Source: Clostridioides difficile ATCC 9689 = DSM 1296 (GTDB lineage Bacteria; Bacillota; Clostridia; Peptostreptococcales; Peptostreptococcaceae). From it: DNA of 64,000 nt. The notes beneath the pieces are model-generated. The model was not told where the DNA came from, did no database searches, and worked only from the letters and a program-made list of their open reading frames with translations. Shown piece by piece: positions 9,330-21,958 of this stretch. The stretch is taken from positions 434,001-498,000 of the forward strand of contig NZ_CP011968.1 of assembly GCF_001077535.1 (NCBI RefSeq). The letters run 5' to 3'. Made by a program: the position numbers and the translations under genes. The number at the start of each line of letters is the position of its first letter. Position 1 is the first letter of the stretch.

Positions 9330-9762
9330 TACTTATAATAATGAAAATTTTATGAGAGCAAGATCATTCATAGAAAATAGTGAATTTAAAAAAGCATATG
9401 ATTTTTTAAAAACTTTGACTGACAAATGTGCAGAGTGGTATTATTTAACTGGTTTTTCTGCAATGAACATAGGATATTATGAAGAAGGTGAAGACTTCTT
9501 AAAAAGAGCAAAATTTATGGAGCCTGAAAATAGTGAATATAGTGATGCACTTAGAAGTTATACACAATATAGAAATGATTATAGCAATAGGGCTGACAAT
9601 TATAATAGAAGAAGACGTAATGATTTAGATGGATGTTGTTGCTGTTGCTGTGATGATTGCTGTTGTTGTCTAGGTGACGATTGTTGTGAAAATTGTGCTA
9701 AGCTTTGGTGTTTAGATTCATGTTGTGAATGTTTTGGTGGAGATTTAATAACTTGTTGTTAG
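9319..9762 (+). CDS. TPR-like protein with a cysteine-cluster tail
   Basis: 147 aa from ATG 9319, preferred over a GTG at 9310 because AGAGGTGGA is spaced correctly for it. Residues 5-75 are TPR-like helices (RARSFIENSEFKKAYDFLKT, then a WYYLTGFSAMNIGYYEEGEDFLKRA repeat). After an Arg-rich linker (NRRRRND), the last ~44 residues contain 19 cysteines, including runs of six and four Cys separated by acidic residues. Such a tail could bind metal clusters or be heavily disulfide-linked or acylated. It overlaps the DUF5685 gene, so translation is coupled. Related TPR/Cys-tail proteins accompany DUF5685 in other clostridia from memory. Function unknown. Confidence 0.8.
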   Translation: MYSNTYNNENFMRARSFIENSEFKKAYDFLKTLTDKCAEWYYLTGFSAMNIGYYEEGEDFLKRAKFMEPENSEYSDALRSYTQYRNDYSNRADNYNRRRRNDLDGCCCCCCDDCCCCLGDDCCENCAKLWCLDSCCECFGGDLITCC

Positions 9763-9772
9763 GATGATAAAT

Positions 9773-10264
9773 ATGAGTATAAAAGTTGCTTATGGAGGAG
9801 TTTTATTAGCATTAAATGTGATATTGTTGACTCTTACAAATATTATTCCTGTAAATACATTGTTTATTATGGGGTTAGCATCACTTTTAGTATCAATTGT
9901 AATAATGGAATGGGGCTTTAAGAGTGGAATCGCTTTTTATATAGGTTCTATAGTTTTAGGATTTATAGTGATGGCAAGTAAGTCTCAATGGATTGTATAT
10001 TCACTTACCTTTGGAATATATGGTATTGTAAAATATCTTATAGAAAAAGATAGGTCTATATATATTGAGTATTTTATGAAATTAGTATTTGCAAATATAA
10101 TGATACTTATATTGTATTTTTTATTAAGAACAATAGTTTATATTCCAATAAACATATTTATTATAGGTTCATTTGAGATAGCCTTTATAGTATATGACTA
10201 TGTTTACAGTTCTTTTATAGGTTATTACAATAATAGGTTAAGAAAGATGCTATTTAAAAAATAA
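9773..10264 (+). CDS. Integral membrane protein, about five segments
   Basis: 163 aa. ATG 9773 is preferred (AGGA 8 bp upstream) to the ATG at 9764. It is almost entirely hydrophobic, with segments near residues 5-25, 29-47, 51-70, 78-90 and 105-145, and has a basic tail (NNRLRKMLFKK). The layout resembles small S-component-like or DUF-type membrane proteins, but I cannot assign a family. It is the last gene of the DUF5685 operon, 10 bp after the TPR gene, and the operon ends at a strong hairpin. Confidence 0.7.
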   Translation: MSIKVAYGGVLLALNVILLTLTNIIPVNTLFIMGLASLLVSIVIMEWGFKSGIAFYIGSIVLGFIVMASKSQWIVYSLTFGIYGIVKYLIEKDRSIYIEYFMKLVFANIMILILYFLLRTIVYIPINIFIIGSFEIAFIVYDYVYSSFIGYYNNRLRKMLFKK

Positions 10265-10372
10265 TTGCTTATTTTTATCTTTAAATTTAATGAAATTGTA
10301 GTTTGGATAAGGTAAATTATATATATGAATATACATTAAAACATAAAGCTAAATTTAATATATTCTTAGTGC

Positions 10373-10415
10373 AACATATAAAAGCTTTGATTTTTAGTCA
10401 AAGCTTTTATATGTT
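10373..10415. terminator. Strong bidirectional terminator
   Basis: A perfect 18-bp stem (AACATATAAAAGCTTTGA with its complement) with an 7-nt T-rich loop lies between the convergent membrane-protein and HAD-phosphatase genes. A/T runs within the stem serve as U-tracts on either strand. Confidence 0.85.
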
Positions 10416-10464
10416 AGATATAAATATTAGATATAATATAAGTTTTTAAAATAGATAGTATAAA

Positions 10465-11193
10465 TTAAATATCCACTATATTTACATCTGTAGATAGAGA
10501 ATAAATAATATCTTTTCTTTCTACTATTATCTCAACATTTTTAGAAATTTCCTCATCAAGTGATATTTGAGATAAAAGTTCCTTTGTTGGATTTATTGCT
10601 ATTGGATTTCCAACTCTTTTTAGCATATTTATATCACCATTAGTATCTCCATAGGCATACGAGTTTGATAAATCTAAATCATACTTTACAACAAAATCGT
10701 TTATAGCATTATTCTTACTTATAGAATCCCACATTGGAATAACTGTGCCTGTAAATATATTATTTTCAAAGACATAATCACTTCCTAGAAAATCGGTTAC
10801 ATTATATTTTTTTGCCATTTTTTCAACAAGAAATCCAGGGCTACCAGATATAAATATAACTATATGTCCTTGATTTAGATGCCACTCAATCCTTGAACGT
10901 GTGTATTTATAGACTCTATCTGCTTTTAATTTAATTACTTGGTCACTTGTAAAGTTGATACAGGTTTTATCTAATCCTTTTAATGAATCAACATAAAGGT
11001 CACATATTTCTAATAGATAATCATCATAATTACCTTGTCTTTTATCCCAATCCATAAAAGTGTCTCTAGCATGTTTATACCAATTTTTTTGGTCAATTAT
11101 ATCGTATTTAATTAATTTCTTAAAATGTTCAACCATAAGAGAGTCTCTATAAAGAGTACCATCTATATCAAAAAAAGCTGCTATATTTTTCAT
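10465..11193 (-). CDS. HAD superfamily phosphatase, subfamily IB (SerB-like)
   Basis: 242 aa, reverse strand. The four HAD motifs are visible: motif I FFDIDGTLY (Asp9 nucleophile, Asp11), motif II FISGSPG (Ser), a Lys downstream, and motif IV AYGDTNGDINML. The α-helical C1 cap of subfamily IB lies between motifs I and II. These enzymes hydrolyse small phosphate esters, with phosphoserine phosphatase as the best-known relative. ATG preceded by GAGGTGG. Monocistronic, divergent from the next gene. Substrate not predictable; the absence of an N-terminal ACT domain separates it from some SerB proteins. Confidence 0.88.
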   Translation of the reverse strand: MKNIAAFFDIDGTLYRDSLMVEHFKKLIKYDIIDQKNWYKHARDTFMDWDKRQGNYDDYLLEICDLYVDSLKGLDKTCINFTSDQVIKLKADRVYKYTRSRIEWHLNQGHIVIFISGSPGFLVEKMAKKYNVTDFLGSDYVFENNIFTGTVIPMWDSISKNNAINDFVVKYDLDLSNSYAYGDTNGDINMLKRVGNPIAINPTKELLSQISLDEEISKNVEIIVERKDIIYSLSTDVNIVDI

Positions 11194-11317
11194 AAGACCA
11201 CCTCAATTAATCATTTCCTTATATTATATTATAAATTGTATCTAAGTTGTTAAAATATATGTATAATAATTTATATATTAAAAAACAAGTATTTTAGAGT
11301 TTAAAGGATGTGACTAT

Positions 11318-12406
11318 ATGAATTTTAATTTTGCAAAGGCTACAAATTCTAGACTTATGGGAAGTTTAGGTCTTATAATAAATTGGATAGATGATGAAAA
11401 CAATCACTTTTGTCAATATTTTTTATTAGATGCAGAGGGATTAGGATTAGCAGATTATGTGAGTTTAAATAACCCAACACAAGAAGAAGCTTATATGGAA
11501 GAAGAAAGATTGATGGGAGGATTTGGTTCAGATAGAGTTGAATTAACGAAGGATGAATCTTTATTTTTAGTATCTTATTTTGGTAATAAGAATCTTTATT
11601 ATGATAAGCTATTGCCAGGAGATAAATGTGAGTATATTGATATTATAAAAAACTATAAAACAGATTTAACTATAGAAAAATTATACAATAAAATATGTAA
11701 AAGAGTTGATGAAGAAGTTGAATTTATAAATTATATGACTATGAGATTTATAGCATGGGATAGAGAAAGTTTAAAGTACTTTTCTGGAAGTGACGAGATT
11801 GCAAATATGCATATTACTAATATAAATGGAACATTACTTAAAAATGTGGTAAGTGATAAAGGTCAAGGCAGATATATAAGTGAAGCTTTATATGAAGATA
11901 ATGATGGATACTATATATGTAAAATTGCTTTTTGCATAAGTAAGTGTTATGAAACTGGTTTTAGAATTAACTCTCTATTAGTGACAGATAAAGAACCTAT
12001 GTATGATTTTGAGGTATTTGATGAGATTTCTAAAAGTGAATTTGTAAGTGTATACAGTGTAAATTCACCTGAAGAATTTGCAAGAGTATTTTATAGAGAA
12101 AATCCATTTTTGTTAAAAAGTAATATGAATGAAGGTATATTTTTTACTAGATTTAATTTTAATAATGATCATGTAAAAGAAAATGTATATATAATAAATA
12201 ATGATATGAAAGCTATATATTACTTAATGGGAAATAAGTTTTTTATTGGTACTTATAACGAAAATGATTGCAATTATATCAATGAAATAAGTCAATCTAA
12301 TTATAGTGACTATATTAAATTTGAAGAGAAATTTTTCTTTGAACAAAATGCATTATATGACTTTGCAGAATCAGGTTCATTAGATTTTGATGATTTTTTG
12401 GAATAA
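11318..12406 (+). CDS. Hypothetical 362-aa protein
   Basis: Not recognised. It begins MNFNFAKATNSRLMGSLGL and is acidic, soluble-looking, without signal peptide or membrane segments. An N-terminal third contains GLGLADYVSLNNPTQEEAY and GGFGSDRVELTKDE. The rest alternates β-strand and short helix and ends with an Asp/Glu-rich tail (FDDFLE). ATG is preceded by AAAGGATGTGACTAT, a modest ribosome site. It is a single gene, divergent from the HAD phosphatase and closed by a perfect hairpin. Length and uniform codon use support a real gene. Confidence 0.75.
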   Translation: MNFNFAKATNSRLMGSLGLIINWIDDENNHFCQYFLLDAEGLGLADYVSLNNPTQEEAYMEEERLMGGFGSDRVELTKDESLFLVSYFGNKNLYYDKLLPGDKCEYIDIIKNYKTDLTIEKLYNKICKRVDEEVEFINYMTMRFIAWDRESLKYFSGSDEIANMHITNINGTLLKNVVSDKGQGRYISEALYEDNDGYYICKIAFCISKCYETGFRINSLLVTDKEPMYDFEVFDEISKSEFVSVYSVNSPEEFARVFYRENPFLLKSNMNEGIFFTRFNFNNDHVKENVYIINNDMKAIYYLMGNKFFIGTYNENDCNYINEISQSNYSDYIKFEEKFFFEQNALYDFAESGSLDFDDFLE

Positions 12407-12420
12407 TAAATTTAGACATT

Positions 12421-12458
12421 ATTTAAGCGAGATTAACTGAATTTAATCTCGCTTAAAT
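12421..12458 (+). terminator. Intrinsic terminator
   Basis: ATTTAAGCGAGATTA pairs perfectly with TAATCTCGCTTAAAT around an 8-nt loop, 15 bp after the stop of the 362-aa gene. T-rich sequence follows. Confidence 0.85.
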
Positions 12459-12553
12459 TTATTTCTATAATATTGGGGGAATATTATGAGGAATACATTT
12501 ATTATTATGGTCAATTATTAATGTTTTATACAACTTACTTAAAAAAATATATA

Positions 12554-13387
12554 TTACATTTCTTCCTCATCAAATTCTTCAATATTAGTAGTCTGTGGTA
12601 TACCTTGTATAGACATATTACTAGAACCATAAGGAGTAGGATATATATTAGGAGGCATAGTACTAGGCATAACTACAGGCATACCTTGCATTGTATTATG
12701 ACATATAACTCCTGGTATCATCATAAGTACATTAGGAGGCATATTTTGATTACATGAGAAGTTAGGAATACTCATAGTATTGTTCATATTATACCCCATA
12801 TTACTGTTCATGTTATTAGGCATACTTGTATTACCATACATATTATTCATATTACCAGACATATTGTTAGGCATACCCATATTACTATTCATATTATTAG
12901 ACATATTGTTAGGTATACCCATATTACTATTCATGTTATTAGGCATACCCATGTTACTATTCATATTATTAGGCATATTGTTAGGCATACCCATGTTACT
13001 ATTCATGTTATTAGGCATATTGTTAGGCATACCCATATTACTATTCATATTGTTAGACATATTATTAGGCATACCCGTATTATTATTCATGTTATTAGGC
13101 ATATTATTTGTAGCAGACGTATTGTAATTCATATTTCCGGATGTATTATTTGTGTTAGGCAAGTTGTTTGGAGAATTACTACTTTTAGGATAATGATTTA
13201 CATTATTAGGATATAGGTTATTTATGTTCTGGTTATTAGGTATTTTTGTATAACCATTAGAAATTTGAGGGTCATTTCTCAATTCATCTTGAGGAATTTC
13301 TTCATTAGTAATATAATCTGCATAGTTCGCTGGGTCTAAGTAAGGCATGTAACTAGTATCTAAATCCTTTTTTTTCTTGTTACTCAT
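12554..13387 (-). CDS. Met/Asn/Pro-rich tandem-repeat protein
   Basis: 277 aa, reverse strand. The N-terminal ~50 residues are non-repetitive (starts MSNKKKKDLDTSYMPYLDPA). They are followed by an Asn/Pro linker and about ten copies of an approximately 10-residue unit of the form MPNNMNSNMG, then MMIPGVICHNTMQGMPVVMPS and an acidic end EEFDEEEM. The reverse-strand ribosome site AGGAGGTGC precedes the ATG. No signal peptide or membrane segment. Repetitive Asn/Met proteins of this kind in spore formers are often spore-surface components; a CATATTATA element upstream fits a sporulation sigma factor. That role is inference. It is transcribed away from the metal-ATPase operon. Confidence 0.7.
   Translation of the reverse strand: MSNKKKKDLDTSYMPYLDPANYADYITNEEIPQDELRNDPQISNGYTKIPNNQNINNLYPNNVNHYPKSSNSPNNLPNTNNTSGNMNYNTSATNNMPNNMNNNTGMPNNMSNNMNSNMGMPNNMPNNMNSNMGMPNNMPNNMNSNMGMPNNMNSNMGIPNNMSNNMNSNMGMPNNMSGNMNNMYGNTSMPNNMNSNMGYNMNNTMSIPNFSCNQNMPPNVLMMIPGVICHNTMQGMPVVMPSTMPPNIYPTPYGSSNMSIQGIPQTTNIEEFDEEEM
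12790..13110. repeat. In-frame tandem repeats in the Met/Asn/Pro protein
   Basis: Imperfect units of about 27-42 bp (TTAGGCATACCCAT and TTACTATTCAT blocks on the + strand) recur through this stretch, encoding the MPNN/MNSNMG units. The high nucleotide identity between neighbours would allow slippage and copy-number change. Confidence 0.8.
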
Positions 13388-13464
13388 ATTAAACTTGCAC
13401 CTCCTAGAAAACTATAAAAAAGTTTACAAAAACTTATTCTAATAATATATATATTAAAAAAGTT

Positions 13465-13473
13465 TATAATATG
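13465..13473 (-). promoter_or_regulatory. Possible sporulation-type -10 for the repeat protein
   Basis: Read on the reverse strand, CATATTATA matches the CATANNNTA -10 consensus of σE/σK promoters, about 80 bp before the repeat-protein ATG. No confident -35 accompanies it. Confidence 0.3.
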
Positions 13474-13509
13474 TGCATTCTAATTATATTAAATTAATAA
13501 AAATTATTG

Positions 13510-13538
13510 TTGCAAATTTAGAAATGATAGCATATAAT
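13510..13538 (+). promoter_or_regulatory. σA promoter of the metal-resistance operon
   Basis: TTGCAA, 17-bp spacer, TATAAT. It lies 49 bp before the ArsR-type gene and immediately upstream of the palindrome described next. Confidence 0.75.
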
Positions 13539-13542
13539 GAAC

Positions 13543-13562
13543 ATATGAACAGTTATTCATAT
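13543..13562 (+). promoter_or_regulatory. Probable ArsR/SmtB-family operator
   Basis: ATATGAACAGTTATTCATAT is an imperfect inverted repeat of the ATATGAAC-type known for CadC/SmtB/CzrA operators. It starts 4 bp after the -10 box, so a bound repressor would block initiation until released by metal. Confidence 0.75.
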
Positions 13563-13586
13563 ATTAAAATAATTGGAGGATTAAAA

Positions 13587-13952
13587 ATGAGAGAAGAGAT
13601 AAATGATTGTAATTGTAATATAGTACATGAAGAAATAGTAACAGAGGCTAAATCAACTATGCCAGATGAAGAGATGTTATATGATTTAGCAGAATTATTT
13701 AAAGTATTTGGGGATACTACTAGAGTAAAGATATTATATGCATTATTTGCAAATGAAATGTGTGTATGTGATATAGCGAGTTTATTAAATATGACTCACT
13801 CTGCAATATCTCATCAACTTAGAGTATTAAAGCAGGCTAGATTAGTAAAGTTTAGAAGAGAAGGAAAAACAGTGTATTACTCATTAGATGATAGTCATAT
13901 AAGTCAGATATTTGATTGTGGATTAAATCATATTAGAGAGACTTATAAATGA
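13587..13952 (+). CDS. ArsR/SmtB-family metal-sensing repressor (CadC-like)
   Basis: 121 aa from ATG 13587, chosen for the GGAGG site; the frame is open upstream but lacks one. Winged helix-turn-helix with LAELFKVFGDTTRVKILYAL, the metal-box motif MCVCDIA (ELCVCD-type) in the α3 helix, and recognition helix LLNMTHSAISHQLRVLK. The N-terminal CNCN adds thiols as in CadC, which senses Cd/Pb/Zn through N-terminal and α3 cysteines. Expected to repress its own promoter and the ATPase 22 bp downstream. C-terminal DxH-containing segment (DDSHISQIFDCGLNHIRE) could form the α5 zinc site as well. Confidence 0.9.
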   Translation: MREEINDCNCNIVHEEIVTEAKSTMPDEEMLYDLAELFKVFGDTTRVKILYALFANEMCVCDIASLLNMTHSAISHQLRVLKQARLVKFRREGKTVYYSLDDSHISQIFDCGLNHIRETYK

Positions 13953-13974
13953 TAAATGAGAGGAGTGAATATAT

Positions 13975-16362
13975 ATGGAAGCAAATAATTTAATTAAAAA
14001 AGAATTTATCCTAGGAGGATTAAATTGTGCTCACTGTGCAGAAGAAATTAATAATAAAGTTTCTAAACTACAAGAAGTTAAATCTTCTAATTTAAATTTT
14101 ATAAATAAAAAACTTACAGTAAATATAAAGGAAAGCTTTAATGAGGATACTACTATAGAAAAGATAATAGATATAATAGATTCAACAGAACCAGGTCTTG
14201 ATATACAAATAAGTTCTAAAGAAAATGCATCTAGTAAAATATCAATTAAAAAAGAGCTTATATTAGGAGGATTAAACTGTGCACATTGTGCAGAGGAAAT
14301 TAATAACAAAGTTTCTAAATTAAAGGAAGTTGAATCTTCTAATTTAAACTTTGTAAATAAAAAACTTACAGTAAATATAAGTAATAACTTTGAAGCGGAT
14401 GATGTTATAAATAAAATAAAAGAAATAATAAATTCAACAGAGCCAGGGCTTGATATACAAGTAGAGTCTACTAACAAAGTAAAAGGGAGAACTACTGAAA
14501 AACCAGGAGCTGTAAATGATACAAATAAGAAAGAATTAATTCCACTTATAATTGGAGCACTTGTATATATATTTGGTATATATCAAACAGCTACAGGTTA
14601 TGAAAGTCAGTTTAGCAATATAGTATTTATAGTTGCCTATGTAATAGTAGGTGGCGATGTGCTTTTAAGAGCAATAAGAAATATATCAAAAGGAAGAGTA
14701 TTTGATGAGAACTTTTTGATGGCTCTAGCAACAGTAGGAGCATTAGCAATAGGGGAGTTATCAGAAGCAGTAGGGGTTATGCTTTTCTATAAAGTAGGAG
14801 AGTATTTACAAGGTGTTGCAGTTGGGAAATCAAGAAAGTCTATAACTTCACTTATGCAAATAAGACCAGACTATGCAAATTTAAAAGTTAATTCTGAAGT
14901 TAAGGTGGTGTCACCAGAAGAAGTAAATGTAGGCGATATAATAGTAGTAAAACCTGGTGAGAAAGTACCATTAGATGGTGTAGTAGTGGATGGAATTTCT
15001 ATGCTAGATACTTCTGCACTTACAGGAGAGTCAGTACTGAGAGAAGTTGAAAAAGGAGACGAAATTTTATCAGGTGTTATAAATAAAAATGCTTTATTGA
15101 GTATTGAAGTTACAAAGAGTTTTGGAGAATCAACAGTTTCTAAGATTCTTGACCTTGTTGAAAATTCTAGCATTAAAAAGTCAAAGACAGAAAACTTTAT
15201 ATCTAAGTTTTCAAGATACTATACTCCGATAGTAGTAATAGCTGCTTTATTAATAGCATTTGTGCCACCACTTGTAATCTCAGGTGAGGTATTTAGTGAT
15301 TGGTTATATAGAGGATTGATATTCTTAGTCGTTTCTTGCCCTTGTGCATTAGTTTTATCAATACCACTTAGTTTCTTTAGTGGAATTGGGTTTGCATCTA
15401 AAAATGGTATCCTTATTAAAGGAAGTAACTATTTAGAAGCTTTAAGAAGTGTAGATACAGTAGTATTTGATAAAACAGGAACACTTACTAAAGGTGTGTT
15501 TAATGTAACTAAGTTAAATCCTGAAGGTATATCAGAAGAAGAATTATTAGAATATGCAGCTATTGCGGAGGTAAATTCAAATCATCCAATAGCAAAGTCT
15601 ATATTAAGTTACTATAATAAAAAAATTGATTTAGATACAATAGACAGTTATGAGGAAATAGCAGCTTATGGAATTAGAGTAAAGCATAATGGCAATTTTA
15701 TATTAGCAGGTAATGAGAAACTTATGAAAAAAGAAAATATATCTTATTCATCAGCTAAAGAAGTAGGTACAGTAGTCTATATTGCTGTTGATAAAGTATA
15801 TAGAGGTTATATAGTTATATCTGATGAAGTAAAAGAAGATAGTAAAAATGCCATAAGAAGCTTAAAAGCAATAGGGGTAAAAGAAGTTGTAATGTTAACT
15901 GGAGATAATGAGAAAGTAGCAAAAAATATTGCTCAAGAATTAGAATTGGATACAGTTTACTCAAATTTACTTCCTAATGAAAAGGTAGATAGATTAGAAG
16001 ATTTATATGAAGGAAGAACTGAAAAAGAGAAAATAGCATTTGTAGGTGATGGAATAAATGATGCTCCAGTATTAGCTCGTGCTGATGTTGGTATAGCTAT
16101 GGGAGGCTTAGGTTCAGATGCTGCTATTGAAGCTGCAGATGTAGTGCTTATGACAGATGAGCCTAGCAAGATATCTAAAGCAATTGAAATAGCAAACAAG
16201 ACTAATAAGATAGTGTGGCAAAACATAATATTTGCTCTAGGAGTAAAAATTATAGTTATGATACTAGGTGCTGGAGGAGTAGCTACTATGTGGGAAGCTA
16301 TATTTGCTGATGTAGGTGTGGCACTTATAGCAGTAGTAAATGCTATGAGAGCTATGAGATAA
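13975..16362 (+). CDS. cadA: Heavy-metal P1B-type ATPase (Cd/Zn/Pb exporter, CadA/ZntA-like)
   Basis: 795 aa. Two N-terminal heavy-metal-associated domains each carry GGLNCAHC (Cys18/Cys21 and Cys102/Cys105). The membrane core has the CPC motif (Cys455-Pro-Cys457) of P1B-2 pumps, phosphorylation site DKTGT (Asp499), the SNHP histidine motif, TGDNE and GDGINDAP hinge. Uses ATP to expel soft divalent metals across the membrane. The two metal-binding domains are nearly identical over about 70 residues, including flanking sequence, indicating a recent internal duplication. Directly follows its CadC-like repressor with its own GAGAGGAG site and ends at a terminator. Cd/Zn/Pb preference inferred from CPC plus regulator type. 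Confidence 0.92.
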   Translation: MEANNLIKKEFILGGLNCAHCAEEINNKVSKLQEVKSSNLNFINKKLTVNIKESFNEDTTIEKIIDIIDSTEPGLDIQISSKENASSKISIKKELILGGLNCAHCAEEINNKVSKLKEVESSNLNFVNKKLTVNISNNFEADDVINKIKEIINSTEPGLDIQVESTNKVKGRTTEKPGAVNDTNKKELIPLIIGALVYIFGIYQTATGYESQFSNIVFIVAYVIVGGDVLLRAIRNISKGRVFDENFLMALATVGALAIGELSEAVGVMLFYKVGEYLQGVAVGKSRKSITSLMQIRPDYANLKVNSEVKVVSPEEVNVGDIIVVKPGEKVPLDGVVVDGISMLDTSALTGESVLREVEKGDEILSGVINKNALLSIEVTKSFGESTVSKILDLVENSSIKKSKTENFISKFSRYYTPIVVIAALLIAFVPPLVISGEVFSDWLYRGLIFLVVSCPCALVLSIPLSFFSGIGFASKNGILIKGSNYLEALRSVDTVVFDKTGTLTKGVFNVTKLNPEGISEEELLEYAAIAEVNSNHPIAKSILSYYNKKIDLDTIDSYEEIAAYGIRVKHNGNFILAGNEKLMKKENISYSSAKEVGTVVYIAVDKVYRGYIVISDEVKEDSKNAIRSLKAIGVKEVVMLTGDNEKVAKNIAQELELDTVYSNLLPNEKVDRLEDLYEGRTEKEKIAFVGDGINDAPVLARADVGIAMGGLGSDAAIEAADVVLMTDEPSKISKAIEIANKTNKIVWQNIIFALGVKIIVMILGAGGVATMWEAIFADVGVALIAVVNAMRAMR

Positions 16363-16425
16363 GGGATAAATGTAAATCCATACTATTCAAAAAACTTATA
16401 ATTATATATTGAAGTATATAATAAT

Positions 16426-16470
16426 AAAAGGTATCAATAAGTTTCTTTTAACTTTATTGGTACCTTTTTA
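16426..16470 (+). terminator. Intrinsic terminator of the metal-resistance operon
   Basis: AAAAGGTATCAATAAGTT pairs with AACTTTATTGGTACCTTTT (minor mismatch) and runs into TTTTTATT. Confidence 0.85.
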
Positions 16471-16784
16471 TTGGAGCGTTTTTGTATATATAAATCTATA
16501 TTCATTACACATTATGTTTATTTAATGTATTTATTTAGTGTAGAGCTTTTATATTGTAATTTTAAAATTTAGATATAGAAGATTTATTAATAAGTTTATA
16601 TTAAGTTTAAATTAGATTCATAAAAATTATAATACTTATGATTGTATATATATTATATTAATAGTTGTAATTTTTACAACAAAATGTGTGTGTTAAAATA
16701 CTCTAAAACAACAGTATAACTGCCATTCAATAAATTATGTAATATAAGAAAGTAAATATTTTTAAAAAATAATTTAAAAAAGTA
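16471..16784. other. AT-rich spacer upstream of the rRNA promoter
   Basis: No gene seen. A weak second promoter-like arrangement (TTTACA near 16674, TAAAAT 15 bp later) may act as an upstream rRNA promoter. Confidence 0.3.
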
Positions 16785-16813
16785 TTGACGAATTATTTTT
16801 AAGGTGATATAGT
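16785..16813 (+). promoter_or_regulatory. rRNA operon σA promoter
   Basis: TTGACG, 17-bp spacer, TATAGT, followed by a ~135-nt leader that contains the ACTTTGAAAATTAAACAG-type segment seen again in the 16S-23S spacer. Confidence 0.75.
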
Positions 16814-16858
16814 ATTACTTGTCCTTAAGAAAAGGGCAAACATAAAAAATGAACTTTG

Positions 16859-16874
16859 AAAATTAAACAGTAGG
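16859..16874 (+). repeat. 16S processing stem, 5' arm
   Basis: AAAATTAAACAGTAGG is the exact reverse complement of CCTACTGTTTAATTTT at 18465-18480. The two arms enclose the 16S rRNA and would form the RNase III processing helix. Confidence 0.75.
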
Positions 16875-16948
16875 TTAATTTATAAAACAAGAAACAAACC
16901 ATAAAGCCAGATATTTTGATAACAATAGTATCTGAGCCTGATAAACTT

Positions 16949-18461
<1,513 letters not shown>

Positions 18462-18464
18462 TTG

Positions 18465-18480
18465 CCTACTGTTTAATTTT
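18465..18480 (+). repeat. 16S processing stem, 3' arm
   Basis: Reverse complement of 16859-16874; see that entry. The rest of the spacer up to the 23S gene contains no tRNA. Confidence 0.75.
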
Positions 18481-18639
18481 GAGGGTTCGTTTTTACGAAT
18501 ACTCAAAATTAGCACTTTTAGCACTTTGAAAACTGCATATATATTTAGTGATATGACATCTAATTTGTAATATATAAAGCTGATAACTTTTTAAAATTAT
18601 CGAAGTTGATAGCTTCTAATCTATCAAACCTTTTTAACT

Positions 18640-21537
<2,898 letters not shown>

Positions 21538-21660
21538 TATTTATTTGATGTTCATTCATTAAGATATATGTGTAGTTTTTAGAGTGCTAACTCTAAAGAA
21601 ACTAGTATTACTAGATTCTATAAACTTATTAAAAACTTAATAGAAATATTAAGCATAAAG

Positions 21661-21781
<121 letters not shown>

Positions 21782-21867
21782 AATCTTTTTTTATTTATTA
21801 AGTTTCTTATTTTAAGGTACTATTTTTAAAGTATGTTATAAATGCTTTGTGTAAATACATATAATAG

Positions 21868-21890
21868 TTTAAAGAGATTGATTCTTTAAA
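21868..21890 (+). promoter_or_regulatory. Inverted repeat next to a -10 box before the DedA gene
   Basis: TTTAAAGA and TCTTTAAA form an inverted repeat 3 bp downstream of TATAAT (21859-21864). It could be an operator; no binding protein can be named. Confidence 0.3.
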
Positions 21891-21958
21891 TATAGGGTGA
21901 GAATCCTTAGAATATGTACCCTTAAAACCTTTAAATAAGAAAGGAGATAGATAAGTAA

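Noticed and set aside
12473..12757. Forward frame of 94 codons after the 362-aa gene
   Set aside because: Tyr/His/Arg-rich with no homology sense, overlapping the 3' end of the reverse repeat-protein gene.
12780..13127. Forward Leu/Ile-rich frame opposite the Met/Asn repeat protein
   Set aside because: Antisense shadow of tandem repeats; the reverse frame has the ribosome site and sensible ends.
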